From assembly GCF_001522545.3 (NCBI RefSeq), contig NC_031769.1:71512072-71576071 (forward strand): 64,000 bases of DNA, given 5' to 3'. Both the position numbers and the translations under genes were made by a program. Origin of the DNA: Parus major (lineage: Eukaryota; Chordata; Aves; Passeriformes; Paridae). How positions within the stretch are numbered: position 1 is the stretch's first letter; every line of letters starts with the position of its first letter. Shown here piece after piece: positions 12,001 to 25,184 of this stretch. Below the pieces are notes generated by a model. The model saw only the letters and a list, made by a program, of their open reading frames with translations, made no database searches and had not been told where the DNA came from.

Positions 12001-14618
12001 TATTCTCATTTTTATATACCATTTGTTTGCTTTCAAGCACTCAGAGTATTTAGGTACCCATGAATAAATGTCAAGAGAAGTAAAATAATATTGTTTCAAC
12101 TCTCAAATCAATGCAATGTCTTTTGCAAGTGCTGCATTCCATATCCCACTGGAAAGATGCTTCTTGCCCCTAAGATAATGGAGGGATATGTACAAACTTT
12201 TCACAGTATTTGGTCTGGCCTATTTCTCTTTCTCAGAAGTCAATTGTGATAGTTTACCAATCTCTAGTGGAGCTTGAGTCTAAAGGGCTTATGTTCCATA
12301 GGCTAGAACCAATATTGCCTATCTATTTTGAAAGTATTGCAAAACTTCTGTAAATCATCTTAGATCTTGTGTTTTTTTGAATAAACATACCCAGTGACAA
12401 ATATTTATAATTAAAACAACTTTTATTAACAAATATATACAGATTCCATATAATCTTATCGTATCAAAGAGCTTAATTTTAAAAATTCTCAATTTTACAG
12501 GAAAACAAGAACAGAAAGTACACAAAATTGCTCATGGAATCCTGTACTGTCTCAAAAAGGTGTATGCAACTGTCTGATAATTTATTTACAGAAGACGATG
12601 AGCAATATTTATCTTCTCTATTAGATAGATGGTGCTTTAGGTGAATCTTTATTTTTCATTTCTGAAACATTAATTTAAACAGTAGTCTGTAAACCTTCAA
12701 ATTTGAACTTCTATTCAATAATTTTAGTAATCACACTGGAATATTTCTTCATAAAAATATTTTTTTATGAACAACATTCTTTGTTAAAGAATTACCATTG
12801 TATATACTTTGTTTCTTGTGAATATTTGAGAGAAAGACTGCTTTTAAAAGTAGAGGGAATTGTCACCTATAATTTTCTTACATATCAATATCCTGTCATT
12901 CTTTTAAAACATGTATTCTCTGCAATTGACAGAAAATGTTAGATAATGCAGATTTGAAACATGTAACAATGAGAAAGACAGTGAATAATAGTTCAGTGGC
13001 AGATTTATTTTGGGTTTCAGTAACATTATCATCCTATTTAAACATCATATTTCCTAGATTTTCCAAAATGCTTTGATGTAGAAAGCCTCATTTTTTGTTA
13101 TTGTCAATGCTGTACATGTAAAGAAAATGAACTGAAATATATGCCATCTGGATAATCAAACTATTAAAGTTAGCAATCCTCTTCTATTAAACCATCTTGA
13201 GTTTGGTTTTAAAATTCATAATTTATTTGAAGAAAATTGTCAGCATCGTATTCATATCAGATTTGAAGGGGCACTAATTTGTTATTCGGATTCATAGTAC
13301 TGCCTTTAGTATAACATTCAACAAGCCCACAAGCTAATAAATGTTAAATAAATAAATTATTCTGATTTACAGCACATCTTCTCAAAGCAAATAGATAAGA
13401 TGAGAGATAAGGGGAAGGAGCTCAAAAGCAATTTCATCACAGTAAGTATGTAAAAATTGGAATGCTTTATCTGGTCAATATCTCAAGCTTTCAAAGCCCT
13501 TAAGTTTAAAAATATCCAGGATGACTTTATTTGTAAGACACTCATGGATGAGTTTTGAGCTGGAATTTTTATGAAGGAGTCTATCAGACATAGCTTGATT
13601 TTACATATCTAATTCTTACTTTTTAAAAAGATTCTTCTTTTGAGCAAGACCGGAGTTCATACTGAATGCTTATTTTGGTGCTACAGCTATAAAGAAATTG
13701 ACCCTTTTCAAACAACAATTTGCATATTTACATTTTTATTTTCCCAGGTGAATGCCAGGTAAAATTTCAGGTACAAAATAAGTTATGAGTGAAAATTTGA
13801 GCAGTTAAATCTTTAGCTACCTTAATAAAAGAAAAAAAATACAAAAAAAAGTGTGATTTGTTTTTTGCATTTTATGTCTGTGAGAATATTCATACCAGGC
13901 ATTAGCTAGGATGATTTAAATAAAAACCAGAAGAGGAAATGAGGTTTTCTAATTATAAAATCTTGCCCATTGTCTGTCTAGAGATGGACAAGGTAATTGT
14001 AGATTTTGACATGAAATTCATTCATTTGGTGCCTCATTGACTCTGGGTACAAGATGTGCTTTTGAAGTGCACAAATATACCACTAAATATACACAGCACA
14101 GGAATATAAAGCAGCTATAAGAACACTGAACAGTGATTAACAAACACAAACAGACAGCAAGGAATGTCAATGTACTATACCAAGCAACAGTATGTCCTTC
14201 TAAGTCCCACTTTTTTAAGACATGCACGCAGTCTGCAATGAGGTCAGGATGGGGCAGATTCCCCCACTCCCTGAAACAACTCCCTGGAATTGCCTAGTCA
14301 CCACCTTTCAACTTCTAGAAAACAGATATTATCTTACTAGAGGTATAAGTACTATGAGGTCATGATAAAAAGTAATGCAGATGCATTCAATCCTGCTCTC
14401 CTACAGAGCAGATAAATCTTGTGCCTATGTCTAGATCTGCAAGTAATATATTCCTTAAGAAAAGGAACATCCTAATCATGTCTTTAAGCAGAATTCTCAG
14501 TCCTGTCCTTTTATTTTGTTGAAAATGTAATCTGATGGTATCACTCTCACCTTTAAACCCCCTTTTAAATGCAAACAGATGTTATCATGTGCGTTAAGCA
14601 GATGCTGCTTAATGTTTA
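9099..14618. other. AT-rich non-coding DNA
   Basis: No gene or interspersed repeat recognised. Frames at 9460-9666, 9615-9938, 10030-10248, 12703-12942 and 14018-14227 are 68-107 codons, overlap on opposite strands in places and lack any familiar motif. A perfect hairpin lies at 11394-11421. Confidence 0.6.
11394..11421. repeat. Short perfect hairpin
   Basis: Twelve-base arms (TGAAACACACAT and its exact complement) flank a four-T loop. It is too short for a microRNA precursor. No terminator role applies to eukaryotic polymerase II DNA. Confidence 0.85.
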
Positions 14619-15008
14619 TGGAAATCTTTGTATTTTATGTCCTATTTGGCAGTTTTTCAAGAAGTGAGTCTGGAGCTGCAGATCACATCTTATTTGGAAC
14701 ACAATCTTGTGTTTTGCACATCCTAAACTGAACTTTGCTTGAGACTGAGTAGGGGGGCACCTCCCAAAACGACCCCCAAGAGGCCCATGCAGATGCAGTC
14801 AGAGGTACTGCACAAAGTAGCCCAAACTAAATTATTGTATTAGTAGATTGTGATTATGTATTAGATAGGAGGGTTTATGTAAATTTTATTGCATGTATTC
14901 TTTTTCTTTTCTTCACTGGCATGCTCAATTTGTGGAAAACTTCTGCCTTACACCCTGCGCAGAATAAACAATATCTTCTTTCTAAACCTGAGTCATTGTC
15001 CATGTTTA
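14613..15008 (+). mobile_element. Solo LTR with 6-bp target-site duplication
   Basis: The LTR is 14619-15002 (384 bp). It begins TGGA and ends TCCA, a four-base terminal inverted repeat. Identical hexamers TGTTTA lie at 14613-14618 and 15003-15008. An AATAAA signal at 14963-14968 lies 34 bases before the end, giving a short U5. A six-base duplication is typical of ERVK/alpha-betaretrovirus-like integration. No internal region is attached, so it is a solo LTR left by LTR-LTR recombination. The short frame 14921-15130 crosses its end and is not a gene. Confidence 0.7.
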
Positions 15009-18000
15009 GAAAATTATCAAAATTTAGCAACATTAGGATATGGCAATACTACTACAAGATAAAATTAATTTTCTGCATGGCTCACTCTCCACATTCTACC
15101 ACAGGTCAAAGACCTACTGCACTCCTATAGAAGTTTTCTTTTAATGAAAAGAAAAATTAAATAAAATTTCTTGTTCTGTAGTTATTACTGTAAGAATTTG
15201 CAATGTTCAATCACTCTCATATGTAGGAGGCTAATACTTTTTCAACCTGTTACTGTCTCTCTAAAATATATTCAATTTCCTATCAGCAAGGCTACTGAAG
15301 GGCATAATGAGAGACTAAATGACTTTTCTAGGAAATGTACTTTGAAACATTGCTGAAACCCTGGGTTTTGTCTGATCTAAACCAAAATGGAAATGGTTTC
15401 TTGAAGTGAAGCAGAATACTGCCCGTTCAAGCCAATGGAGGACATGACTTCAAATGTTTTCTTATCCAAACACAAGAGTGACTTTTTCTGTAGGGAACAA
15501 TTTGCTGAACAGCATTTTTTTCCCCTTATTTCTTTATGGTGCTTCCAAATAAAACTTTCATAAAACTAATCATATACTTGCAATACCTGAAGACATATAA
15601 TTGTTTTCAATAGCAGAATAGGAATAGAAGAGATTATTATTTCTGTAAATTTTATGAATATCTGTCATGTAATTTGAACCACATAAATTCTATCCAGAAT
15701 TTTACAACCAAGTTCTGTAAGCTCCACCTGTGATACAGGAAGAGAAGATGCTCAAACCTGTAATGACACCCAACAAAGATCAGGGCAGAAGAAACATCCT
15801 TCAGGGAAATTTACTAACTTGAAATGCTGCAACTGGATCTTAAGGCACCTAAATGTTTTGCAGAGTATGTGACAGCTTTGAGCACCTACATCCTATGGAT
15901 CTTTTTGTGGATCTGGGCCAACATAATTAAGAATTCTAACTGATCCCACACAGGAGTTCGAATGAATTTTAACTTCCATTTCCAGCTCTCTAACCATGTA
16001 CAAAGTAATGGACCCAAGGGAAAGATATAAATCCCTGTATTTCAGGCCAGACTGACCTCTAACTGTCAAGAGTTGGGGGGAAATTCTGTCTGGAAATGCT
16101 ATGTCTTAATTGTGTCTTGCAGAGATTCTTGAGCTTTACTGTGAAACACTACCCAGCAAAATTATTAGTTTGATTCAGAAAAGCATTTCCTGTGCCAATG
16201 TCTGAGTTTTTCAGCTACTAGTCTCAAAACCTAGCAGAAAATTTTCAGTTGCCTAAGTACAAACTGTAAGAAATAAAAAAGTGAAACTTAAAATATTTTT
16301 TTTAATTAAAGAATTGTATTAAGTAGAATGCTTTTCTACCATGAATACTAGAAATGAGAGCTTCTTTTTGTTAGTGTTATAATGTTCATTAAACAATCCT
16401 CTCACTATATGTTTATTAGTCTACATTTATAAAATAATGAATGTGGAGTGAGATTTTCAATATATAGTTACTCTGAGGTACTCCAATGTGATCAAGGAAA
16501 AACACCTCTAAACACAAAATTTCCCTGTGGACTCAAACAAGAAATGTTTAAAAGAAAATTCTTTATGAATGTAGTTTGTCATTCATAGCATGCAATTTAT
16601 AACTACTTTTGTACTATCTTTTAAAATTGGAAATTATATAAGATTTTTAATATCTTAATGCAGGATAAATATTGATCCCTGAAGTGTTTTTGCACTGGTT
16701 TCTTGAACAGTAACACTTTTAAAATATGTCCTGAAAAAATATTAATGTAGAAAACAGAAATGCCTAAGCACTGTCAGCTAAATATACAGCAGAGGGAAGC
16801 CCAAACTTTTATCCATATAGTTTGCAAATGAACCTTTTTTAGATTCTGTTAGTTGTGCAATATCGAGAAAGATTACCAAGCCTGATTGTTATTTTAAAAT
16901 TAAACAGGATAACAAGCCTTATTTCAAATGGGAATGTCTTGGTTCAAGGATTATTACCTTTCAACAAGATCAATAAGATAATCACTACAGATCTGTACAG
17001 TACCTTTACTAGTCAACATTCAGGAAATAGTAATACATTTATTAAAGATTAACTTTAGTTATTTTAATATAAGGACTTCAAAATGGTTTAGTTCTTTGAA
17101 AATATTTATAGGTAGGAAACTAACACTTATGGTACTGGTGTGCTTGCTATTACCTAGTGATTCTTTAGGGCTTAGTTCTAGCAAAATCTCCCTGTACACC
17201 TCATTATTGTTGTTATCCTTGTGTGCTCATTATTGCTCTTGTCTCGTTGGACTTCTGAGACTCTAGAACACATGCACTGAAGGAGTGTGCTTTGCCAGCT
17301 GGGGCTGTCATTATCCATCCTTTACACTCCTTAATTCCTATAAGAACATTAGCCTAAAAGACACGTTGTCTAGATTGGAGCAGAGACTTAAAATAGGATT
17401 GGCATCTGGATTCGAGTAAGTCCTGAGCAGATTACATAAGTGCTGAAATTATGAGGAGAATTCTATTTTTCAATTACATGAAAAGTCCAATTTTTCAGCA
17501 AGGAATGATGGAGCGAGTGAAACCATGTTTTGGGGGGTGCTTTTAATTCCTTATTTTTTGACTTTCTGGCTTGTTAAGAAGAAATTTTTCTATAAACAGA
17601 TAGATGGGAAAAATTTTGGTCTGGGCCATGATCACTGTAACAAGTCAGCCTACAAAAACTCTGTGGGAAATACAGTCTCCTTAATCTTTGCTCTTCTTTC
17701 TCCTGAATTACTAGGAAGTGTTAAAAAGCAAACAAAGAAAAAGCAGATGAAAATAACACAGGTTTAGTTTGCAAAACAAAGATGAGATCCAAAGCTTCTC
17801 ATCTAGTTTTGTTTTTTGAATTTTCTTTCCCATGAAAAGTTCCAGTTGCTGGCTTTTAATTCAGGTCCTATTCAATATCTTCACGTTGTTAACATAATCA
17901 ATTCTGTCATACTACTCAAGAAATACAATTTTGGGAAGGCAACTTAACAAGTTTCTTGCTTATTGCTGTCAAGTCTGTCTTCCCAGTGAAACCGAATTCC

Positions 18001-20404
18001 TCAATAGTCATCTGCTTCCTTCCAGGGACATAATCTCTCCTGGTATTCATTCAAAACACTTTTCAACTATTGTGGGGACACAGAGTTCTTTCTGCTTAAA
18101 CTTTCTGCAAGTCTGGTACTTCTAGATTTCCATCCTATGTACAATAGGCAATTATCATAACAATGAATAGTTACCACAATATTACCAGGTGTTTGGTTTG
18201 TTTGTTAGCAAACAAACACTTGATAATACTGCTTTTCTGAACTATAGTTCAAAATAGTGGCTCCTTTATTCTTTCAGTCACACAGAGATTTCAAAGGAAT
18301 AGCAGTATGCAAGTTGGCCTTAGAAATATGTATTCCAAACAAGAACTGATCCCTTAATGTTTGTTGATACAAAGGAAATAAGCTAGTTCTAAGCAGAAGT
18401 GAAATTCACAGCTGTTTAGCACAATAAATTGAAGTCTCAGCAACAATGGATCTACCATGAAAAAAAACCCAAAACATTTCCAAACATGTCTCAATGTAGA
18501 AAGCATTGTAAGGAGCAAGATTATTTTAGTTTTTCCATGTCCGGCATTAGCAATACACCAATTATATGATTTAATTACAGTTTAACCTATAGTTATATTA
18601 GACATATAAAAACCCAAAACCTTAGGGGAAAAAAGTTCAGGCAAAAAAAAAATCAACATATGTCATTGGATCTAAGGAGTAACTCTGATACAAGAATCAC
18701 TGAAGAGTCCTAGTTTATTTAGCTTTTGAGAAAAAAAGATGGAGATTAGTAAGGACAGAAGTAGAGATCACTAAGAGCTTAATAAATATCTGTTAAATCA
18801 AGTGTGGTGCAGAGAACACAAATATGAGATCATAATTTAAATATTGCATTGTTAAAATAAAAACATTATACCAATATAAGTCAAAAGTTTAAAAATGTGT
18901 AAGAAGCTAAAAATTATTTTCTTTTCCCATGCATGGGATTTCTGAAACCAGTAGCCAAAGGTTGTAGTGGGATCATATCATAGAAATATATTAAAAAGGT
19001 TATCAGACACATTTTCAAGGATAGGGCTTTTGATTCTGAGGCAGTCTATAACTTAGAAAATCTGCAAATGGATGGATGCTAGAACCTGAGAGGTTAATGA
19101 CAAACCACTAGATCAATGTGTGCCATGAATTTATTTTTTCCAAAAATATCCAGGGTGATGATGAAGGCTGACTTGTGTTCTAATTCACAAGGAAAGTAAA
19201 TAAGGTTTGATCAGTTACATTGGTAGAAAAAGCAAACCCCCTGAAAAGAGTTTTCCATTGTATACTCATTGTATAACAGAGATGGACTGTGGGAAGAGGA
19301 CAAAGATTCAGTGGGGTCACAGTGCCATTTTCCAACACAGTGATTTCTGTGTTTCTTGTGCTAATTGTAACGTCTCCCAAATTCCCAGATTATTCACTTT
19401 CTGCCTAATTGGCTTGCAGTAACATATTCTACTTTTCTCTGTTTTTTCTAGTCATAATTATATAAAGAAATCATGTCATTAACATTCAATGTATTAGTAA
19501 CATGTTGATCATCAAAATATATTAATATCTTTGCCACAAAAATATATTATATTTTTTCTTTTATTAAGTTTTCTGGCTTATTTTTTGTTTCAAGTGCTGT
19601 TATTTTAGAATGAAAAAATAAGTTTCTTTACCAAAAGTCAGCATAATTCCTACAAGTGCTAGAAGACCTGAGCACTTATCCTGCACAGTACTTCCACATG
19701 AAAAACATCAAAACAGGAAAACTGTACTCAGTTTCAGGATCCAGAATTGAAATTAGTCTAGGGAATCCATCTAAAAAGTTTGAATTGCTGTCCAGTAAGT
19801 CAGACAGTGGCAGAAAAAGGTCAGTAAAAATTGATTGCAGTGGAGTCGCTCAAGTGAATACAGATTATTTGACTGAAAGGGTGATGTGATGTGAAGCCAC
19901 AGATCCTAAGCTATTAACACAAACACCTGTGAGGGGAATGGGTATACTGAGAATGCTTATGCTGTCATGATGTCAAAGGCACATGTTAATCCAAAATTTA
20001 TTTATTAAAAACAAACAAACCAAACAAAACGAAAAAAATAAACGTGGGATTAACATTCAAATAAGATCACAGGCTTGCATTCAGTTAATTGCAAGGGAGC
20101 TGCATCAGTCTCTTTTATTCTGAAGCATCCAGTAATTAGCAAGGCAAAACATCAGTTTGGAAAAGGTTTATAGTGGTGACACATGACAATATTCCTGTCC
20201 AAACACAATACAGGTATTATTTTATTCACCTTTTTCATCAAAATTCTTCACCTTTTCCTTTTGATAGTCACACGACAGCAAGAAAAGTGGGAACTCTTAT
20301 GCCTTTACCAACTGCAAGATTTAAAGTATCCATCCTCTTCCATACCAATTACATACTGAAACCTCAGTACAGAATTCCTGCTTCCGGTAACAACATTTCG
20401 TAAG
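15003..20404. other. AT-rich non-coding DNA
   Basis: Nothing gene-like. Frames of 60-80 codons occur throughout without family resemblance. An imperfect hairpin lies at 18180-18228. The 77-codon frame at 19656-19889 is the most protein-like in composition, but I recognise no motif in it. Confidence 0.6.
18180..18228. repeat. Imperfect inverted repeat
   Basis: Outer arms TATTACCAGGTGTTTG and CAAACACTTGATAATA pair at 14 of 16 positions. Both mismatches can be read as G-T wobbles in RNA. A short inner stem closes the fold. It may be chance in AT-rich DNA or a small hairpin. Confidence 0.6.
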
Positions 20405-20878
20405 AAATGCAGCCGGTGCCAGCTGAGACCACAGCTGGGCTGGGCTTTCCCTGTGGCTCCATGGAATGTTCCAGGGAAACACCTGGGAAAAGTGTGAGGA
20501 GGGGAAAATAGCAGAGAGGAGCTGCTGTGGACTGACAGCAGCTCCGCATTCCCCACCCCTCTGCACCACTTGGGATGATGAGGTACAGCAGCCGGGAGGG
20601 AAGGAGCAAAGCTGAGCCTGGGAAGAGGGAAGGGGTGAGTGTCAGGAGGGTTTTCTCGTATTTCTCTTTGCTTCTCACCATGCTGGGCACTTTTAATTGT
20701 CAACAGATGCACTTTTCCCAAGTCAAATCTGTTTTGCCCATGTCAATAACAGATAAGGGATCTCCCTGCCTTTACCTTGATTTTTTTTTACTTTATTTTC
20801 TCCCCTGGCCTGTTGAGGAATGGGAGAAATATAGCAGCTGTGTGGCATACAGCAGCCAGCCAAAGTCAGCCCTCCACA
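20405..20878 (+). mobile_element. ERVL-like LTR, 3' part
   Basis: From about 20412 this matches the sequence starting near 35831 in the same order. Shared pieces include the 'ttccctg.ggctcc' plus 'gaatgttccagg' block, 'ctcaccatgc', 'aatctgttttgcc', and 'ggcatctccctg(c/t)cttta' or its variant. The ending is like 'ggcat..agccagccaaagtcagccctccaca'. The last 120 bases resemble the U5 of avian ERVL-class LTRs as I remember them and end in CA at 20878. The 5' part is missing or has diverged. A possible five-base duplication AAAAG occurs at 20283-20287 and 20879-20883 but could be chance. Frames here on both strands (up to 138 codons) reflect the higher GC content. Confidence 0.6.
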
Positions 20879-23800
20879 AAAAGTATGGCTAACCCTGTAA
20901 CCATCAACTTATGGAAATCAAGCACATATTCCAAAGCTTGCAGTGCTCATTGATTTAAAATATTCTCTTTGTAAGAAAAAAAAATGCACCCAAAATGCTG
21001 TAAAAACCACATAAGCATTCTATAGGGAGTTCCTATTTATAATTATAATTAATAGCATTCTATAGAGTGACTGTATGTACAATAAGACTTCAAGAGACAA
21101 CTATAAAATAGCCTTTATTGTCTATTTGATGGTCTAAAATCTTCACTTTTAAAAAATGTTCAATTTTAGAGGTAATTATTAGCTTCAGCTAATCAGGAAA
21201 CATCCTCCCTGTGAAAAGAAACATGACTTCTCTTTATTTTTCTAGTAGTTTAACAAAGAAACAAGATAATTTCTCTGCCAAAAAAATACATTAGATAAAG
21301 AAATGGAATTGTCTCCAGCAAGCATCACTAGAATTTGGATCAGCACCTTGCCTTTGATTTGTAAAGAGTAATATATCTGTAAAAACTAAATTGAGGTCTT
21401 GATTTAATAGTTCCATCAGATATATAAGAAAATTAAAGACCTTCCATTCACTTGTTATGAAGTATTTTTCCTTTGCCAAGTATTCTGCTAAGAATGTGAA
21501 GACACGTATCAGCAGAATATACTTCTCTCACATATTACTCTGCATTAGGAGAAGAGATTAACCCCTGTCTCAAATGTCCTCAGAGGGTTGGAAGTTGCTT
21601 CACTGCAAAGATACCTGGAATCCCAAACTTGTCTTTTCTCTATCTAGTGCCAATCTTGAGCCTTCCCCTCCTGCAGCTCTGCTGAGGGACCTTCTTAGTT
21701 TCATGAGTTCTGCTGGTATTTTTTCTTTTGACAGTTACATTAACTGTCCACAGTTTCTATCATGAAAGGTGAACAAGGTCTATTCTGAGTTCTGTCTAGG
21801 GCTGGGATTCTGTAAGATATCAGAGACAATCCTACAGGATATAAATACATATCTTGAACTGATCTTTTCAGCTAGTTTCAGTGTTAGCCCCCTCTCTGGC
21901 TGCGCTATTCAGGATCTGCTAAGGAAAGCTGTGATCTCTTTCCCTTACATCAGTATCAACTCAGTCTTTCTCTACAGCTTAATCATATGCCTGTGGCTGC
22001 TTCCTAGTGTTTCAAGACTAGAGGACTCATATTTAGCTTTTGAGTCTTTTTCTGTCAAATAAGTATTTTTGGATGGAAGACAGGTTTCTACTGAAACATA
22101 ATGCACAATCTATTTCAAGCAGTTCACCAAGTTCTAATATATGGCCAGAAAATGATGGCTGTGGAAGAATAATTGGCTAGCCATATAAATCAGCTTTAAC
22201 TCCCTTCACATGTTTAGCTTAATCGTTTTCTTAAGGGCATTCATGTTTTTATGGTCCCGATAAAGGTTAACGGAGGTCTGCTGTAAAAAGTGTTAGCTCT
22301 GTTTAGCCTTAGCTTGTTATCCAGTCATCCCAAATAGAGGAGAGGAAGTCCGGCAGCATAGTCCCAGATTCCTTATTTTCCTTGTTTTCAATTTGTTTTT
22401 TTCCTTGTAAAAAATACATACATTGACTATGGTCTTTATGCTCTTTAATAGCTTATTATATACTTAAACTAAAATTTAGCCTTAAATGCTTTAATAATTT
22501 TATTTTTCCTGATGTAGACACTGAGAAAGCTTCTGCCCATTATTTATTTCCCTGAAATGTAGTACAGCCAGCTTTTTCCAATTGATATTGCAGGGGTTGA
22601 CATATATCACCAGCTCTCAGACACCTTGTCCTCTCTGGTGTTACTGGGCAACAGCATGTCTGGTGCTGCATTGCAATGGCAGACATTCTGATCACTATTT
22701 CTGTGGAATTAAGTGGCTGACATTTTTCTATACTTTGTCTATATTAAAAGCCTTTGGCTTAATTCAGGAAAAGAAATTCAGCATAGGTTTGTTTCAAATA
22801 CACTACTGCAACATGGACACAGTCTGGTCCCAAGCTGACATTTGATGTCATGTTGAGAGTTTTACATTTTGAAATTGTTTCCTGTGTTTTCTGTTATTTT
22901 TTTTTTAACATATATTTTTTTCGATTTCCAATTAAAACAACATTATTCTCTTCTAGAAGGTTTCTATTTTTTGTTCAGGTGTGCAAATTTATATTAATTC
23001 CAACAGCAACAGTACACTGTAAATTTAAAAAGGAGGCAATATTTGCCTTAGCTCCCAGGTATGAATCAGTAAAAATAGACAGTGCTTTAACCCCCTTCTC
23101 TAGATAATCGTGGATGGGACACATGCTGGTTTAGACACCTGCTATAATTTACAATAGAAGATACCTCCAGCTGTGCCATGTGTTGGACACCTCAGGGGAG
23201 CACTGCAGAAGCTGACTGCCACCATGGCGTAGGAGAATTTTTCCCTGCTCTCTGTTCTTGGTCTCTATCACCTTCTGGTCATGACTCTGACACTCGTTGC
23301 TGACAAGATGAGTGATAAGAACTAATACCACAGCACTATCTCAAAAAATCCTGTCAGACTGGGTGTTCTGCTAGTTTAGGGTCATTTCATACTGATATGA
23401 AGAAGCAGGGGAAGGTATGGATAAAAAGAAAAAGAAGACATACTGTGATAAAGCAGCTGAACTTTGGTGTTTTTAGGCTCAAGTTCAATCAGTAATGTTG
23501 TGTGTGCTATTTAAAGACCATTGAATAAGATGCAATATTTACATGAACTGGCAGGCTGAAGAGAAGCAACACATCTCTTTTCCAGTTACTTTTGGTGCAT
23601 CAGTAAATACAGGACAGCTGAATGTCCTGTAAAATATGTTGAAAGGTACATAGTAAGACTAATTCCAATGGAAGTGTTCTGACAGACAAGTAAAGAGGAC
23701 AGGGAAGACAGAATTGTTTCCTAATGGAACTTTGGAACTTTGACATAAAATTATGTCAATGAATTACAGTCATATCTTTCTTTCTCATTCATACAATACA

Positions 23801-25044
23801 ATTTAGTTTAATAGTATGTAGAAAATGAAGTATTGATGACAGCAAGTAATTTTTTAAAGGTCGTTTCTGGAGGTGCTGCTTTGTAATAACCCATTAATAA
23901 TTGGGGGAAAAAAAATCAACGGGTTTTGAAGTCACTCTTCTCTGTAATGTTTCATGATGTTTGAAATCATTCTTTAAATTGCATTGTGAAAAGATTGAAC
24001 ATTACTTTTTGAAATAATTTGCAAACTGAAAATTCCAGCACTGCCAACCTTGTCTTTCAAACAATACTTTTTCTATTCAGAATATTTTTAATTACTAATG
24101 GATGTGTAAATAAATTTTGAGAGTTATTTGGTATGAAATAGTGACAGGAAGGCATTAAGTTTCCCTGACAAATACTTCAAAGCACATTATGCAAATAAAA
24201 CCCAAATATGTATTTTTTTATTCAAGGCTGAAGACTGAAATTTCAAGTGCAATAGACAATTGCAAGAAATACAGTTCCAGAGGTATGCAAGAATGTTACC
24301 TAACAACCAAGTAAAACAGTATTTGAATTCTCCTTCCTTCATTTTCTGTACATGCACAGAAGGTAGATTATGGTAAATAGAAAGAAATTATCAGATCCCA
24401 CTTAGCTTATGTATGTAAAGTTATAAAACTGAACATTAATTTTGAGATCAATTATGACATATCTATTAACCCATCAGCCAACTATTCACATTTGATACAT
24501 TAACACTTACTAAATATCACAGCTGGGTATCAAAACTGAAAAAAAAAATCATTCATAGCAGTTGGAAATAGGTAGTGAAATTGATTTTTTTTTGTTGGCT
24601 TTTCCACACAGTGCATGAGTCCTCTTTACCTATCTTGTCAAGTTTTGGTAGGAAAATAATTTGTTTGCTTTGTTGGAGTTTTTTTCTGTTTTAACCAGTA
24701 GCAGAAAAAAAAAGGTTATTGTAATCTTATGCTGTTCTCTCTCTCACATGATAACTTTCATTTCTTATGTTTTCCATCAAGAGCAAACCATAACGAAACC
24801 TCTCTTCCAATCCATTCAAACAAAACAGAGTAGAGCCTTGGCATCAGGCATCTTCCTCGGGTGTGTGCAACTGTGCTACTCAGTGCTAAAAAGCAGCATT
24901 TGTTGATGTCTGCCATACTGCAGAGCAGCATCCAGGTCTGTGAATTTCCTGCTCTGCTCTATCCATATCTTACACTGGAAATGAGAAGAAAATTCTTCAC
25001 AAGTAATTATTTGTCCCTCAGCCAACACAGGGTAAGAAAAATAA
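20879..25044. other. AT-rich non-coding DNA
   Basis: No repeat or gene recognised. Frames at 21769-22062, 22582-22845, 22850-23107 and 24661-24906 are short and unremarkable. Confidence 0.55.
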
Positions 25045-25184
25045 GACTAGGCTAGACTAGACTAGACTAGACTAGACTAGACTAGACTAGACTAGACTAG
25101 ACTAGAATAGAATAGAATAGAATAGAATAGAATAGAATAGAATAGAATAGAATAGAATAGAATAGAATAGAATAGAATAGAATA
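25045..25184. repeat. Pentanucleotide array: (ACTAG)n then (AATAG)n
   Basis: About twelve units of ACTAG are followed, after a sharp switch, by about sixteen units of AATAG, differing by one base. The array abuts the reversed CR1 3' end directly, where the CR1 tail repeat would normally be. It therefore looks like an expansion seeded by the element's own tail. Confidence 0.95.

Noticed and set aside
20283..20883. AAAAG as a proven target-site duplication for the 20.4-kb LTR
   Set aside because: A-rich pentamer, common by chance, and the sequence after the left copy does not match the 35-kb relative's 5' end.
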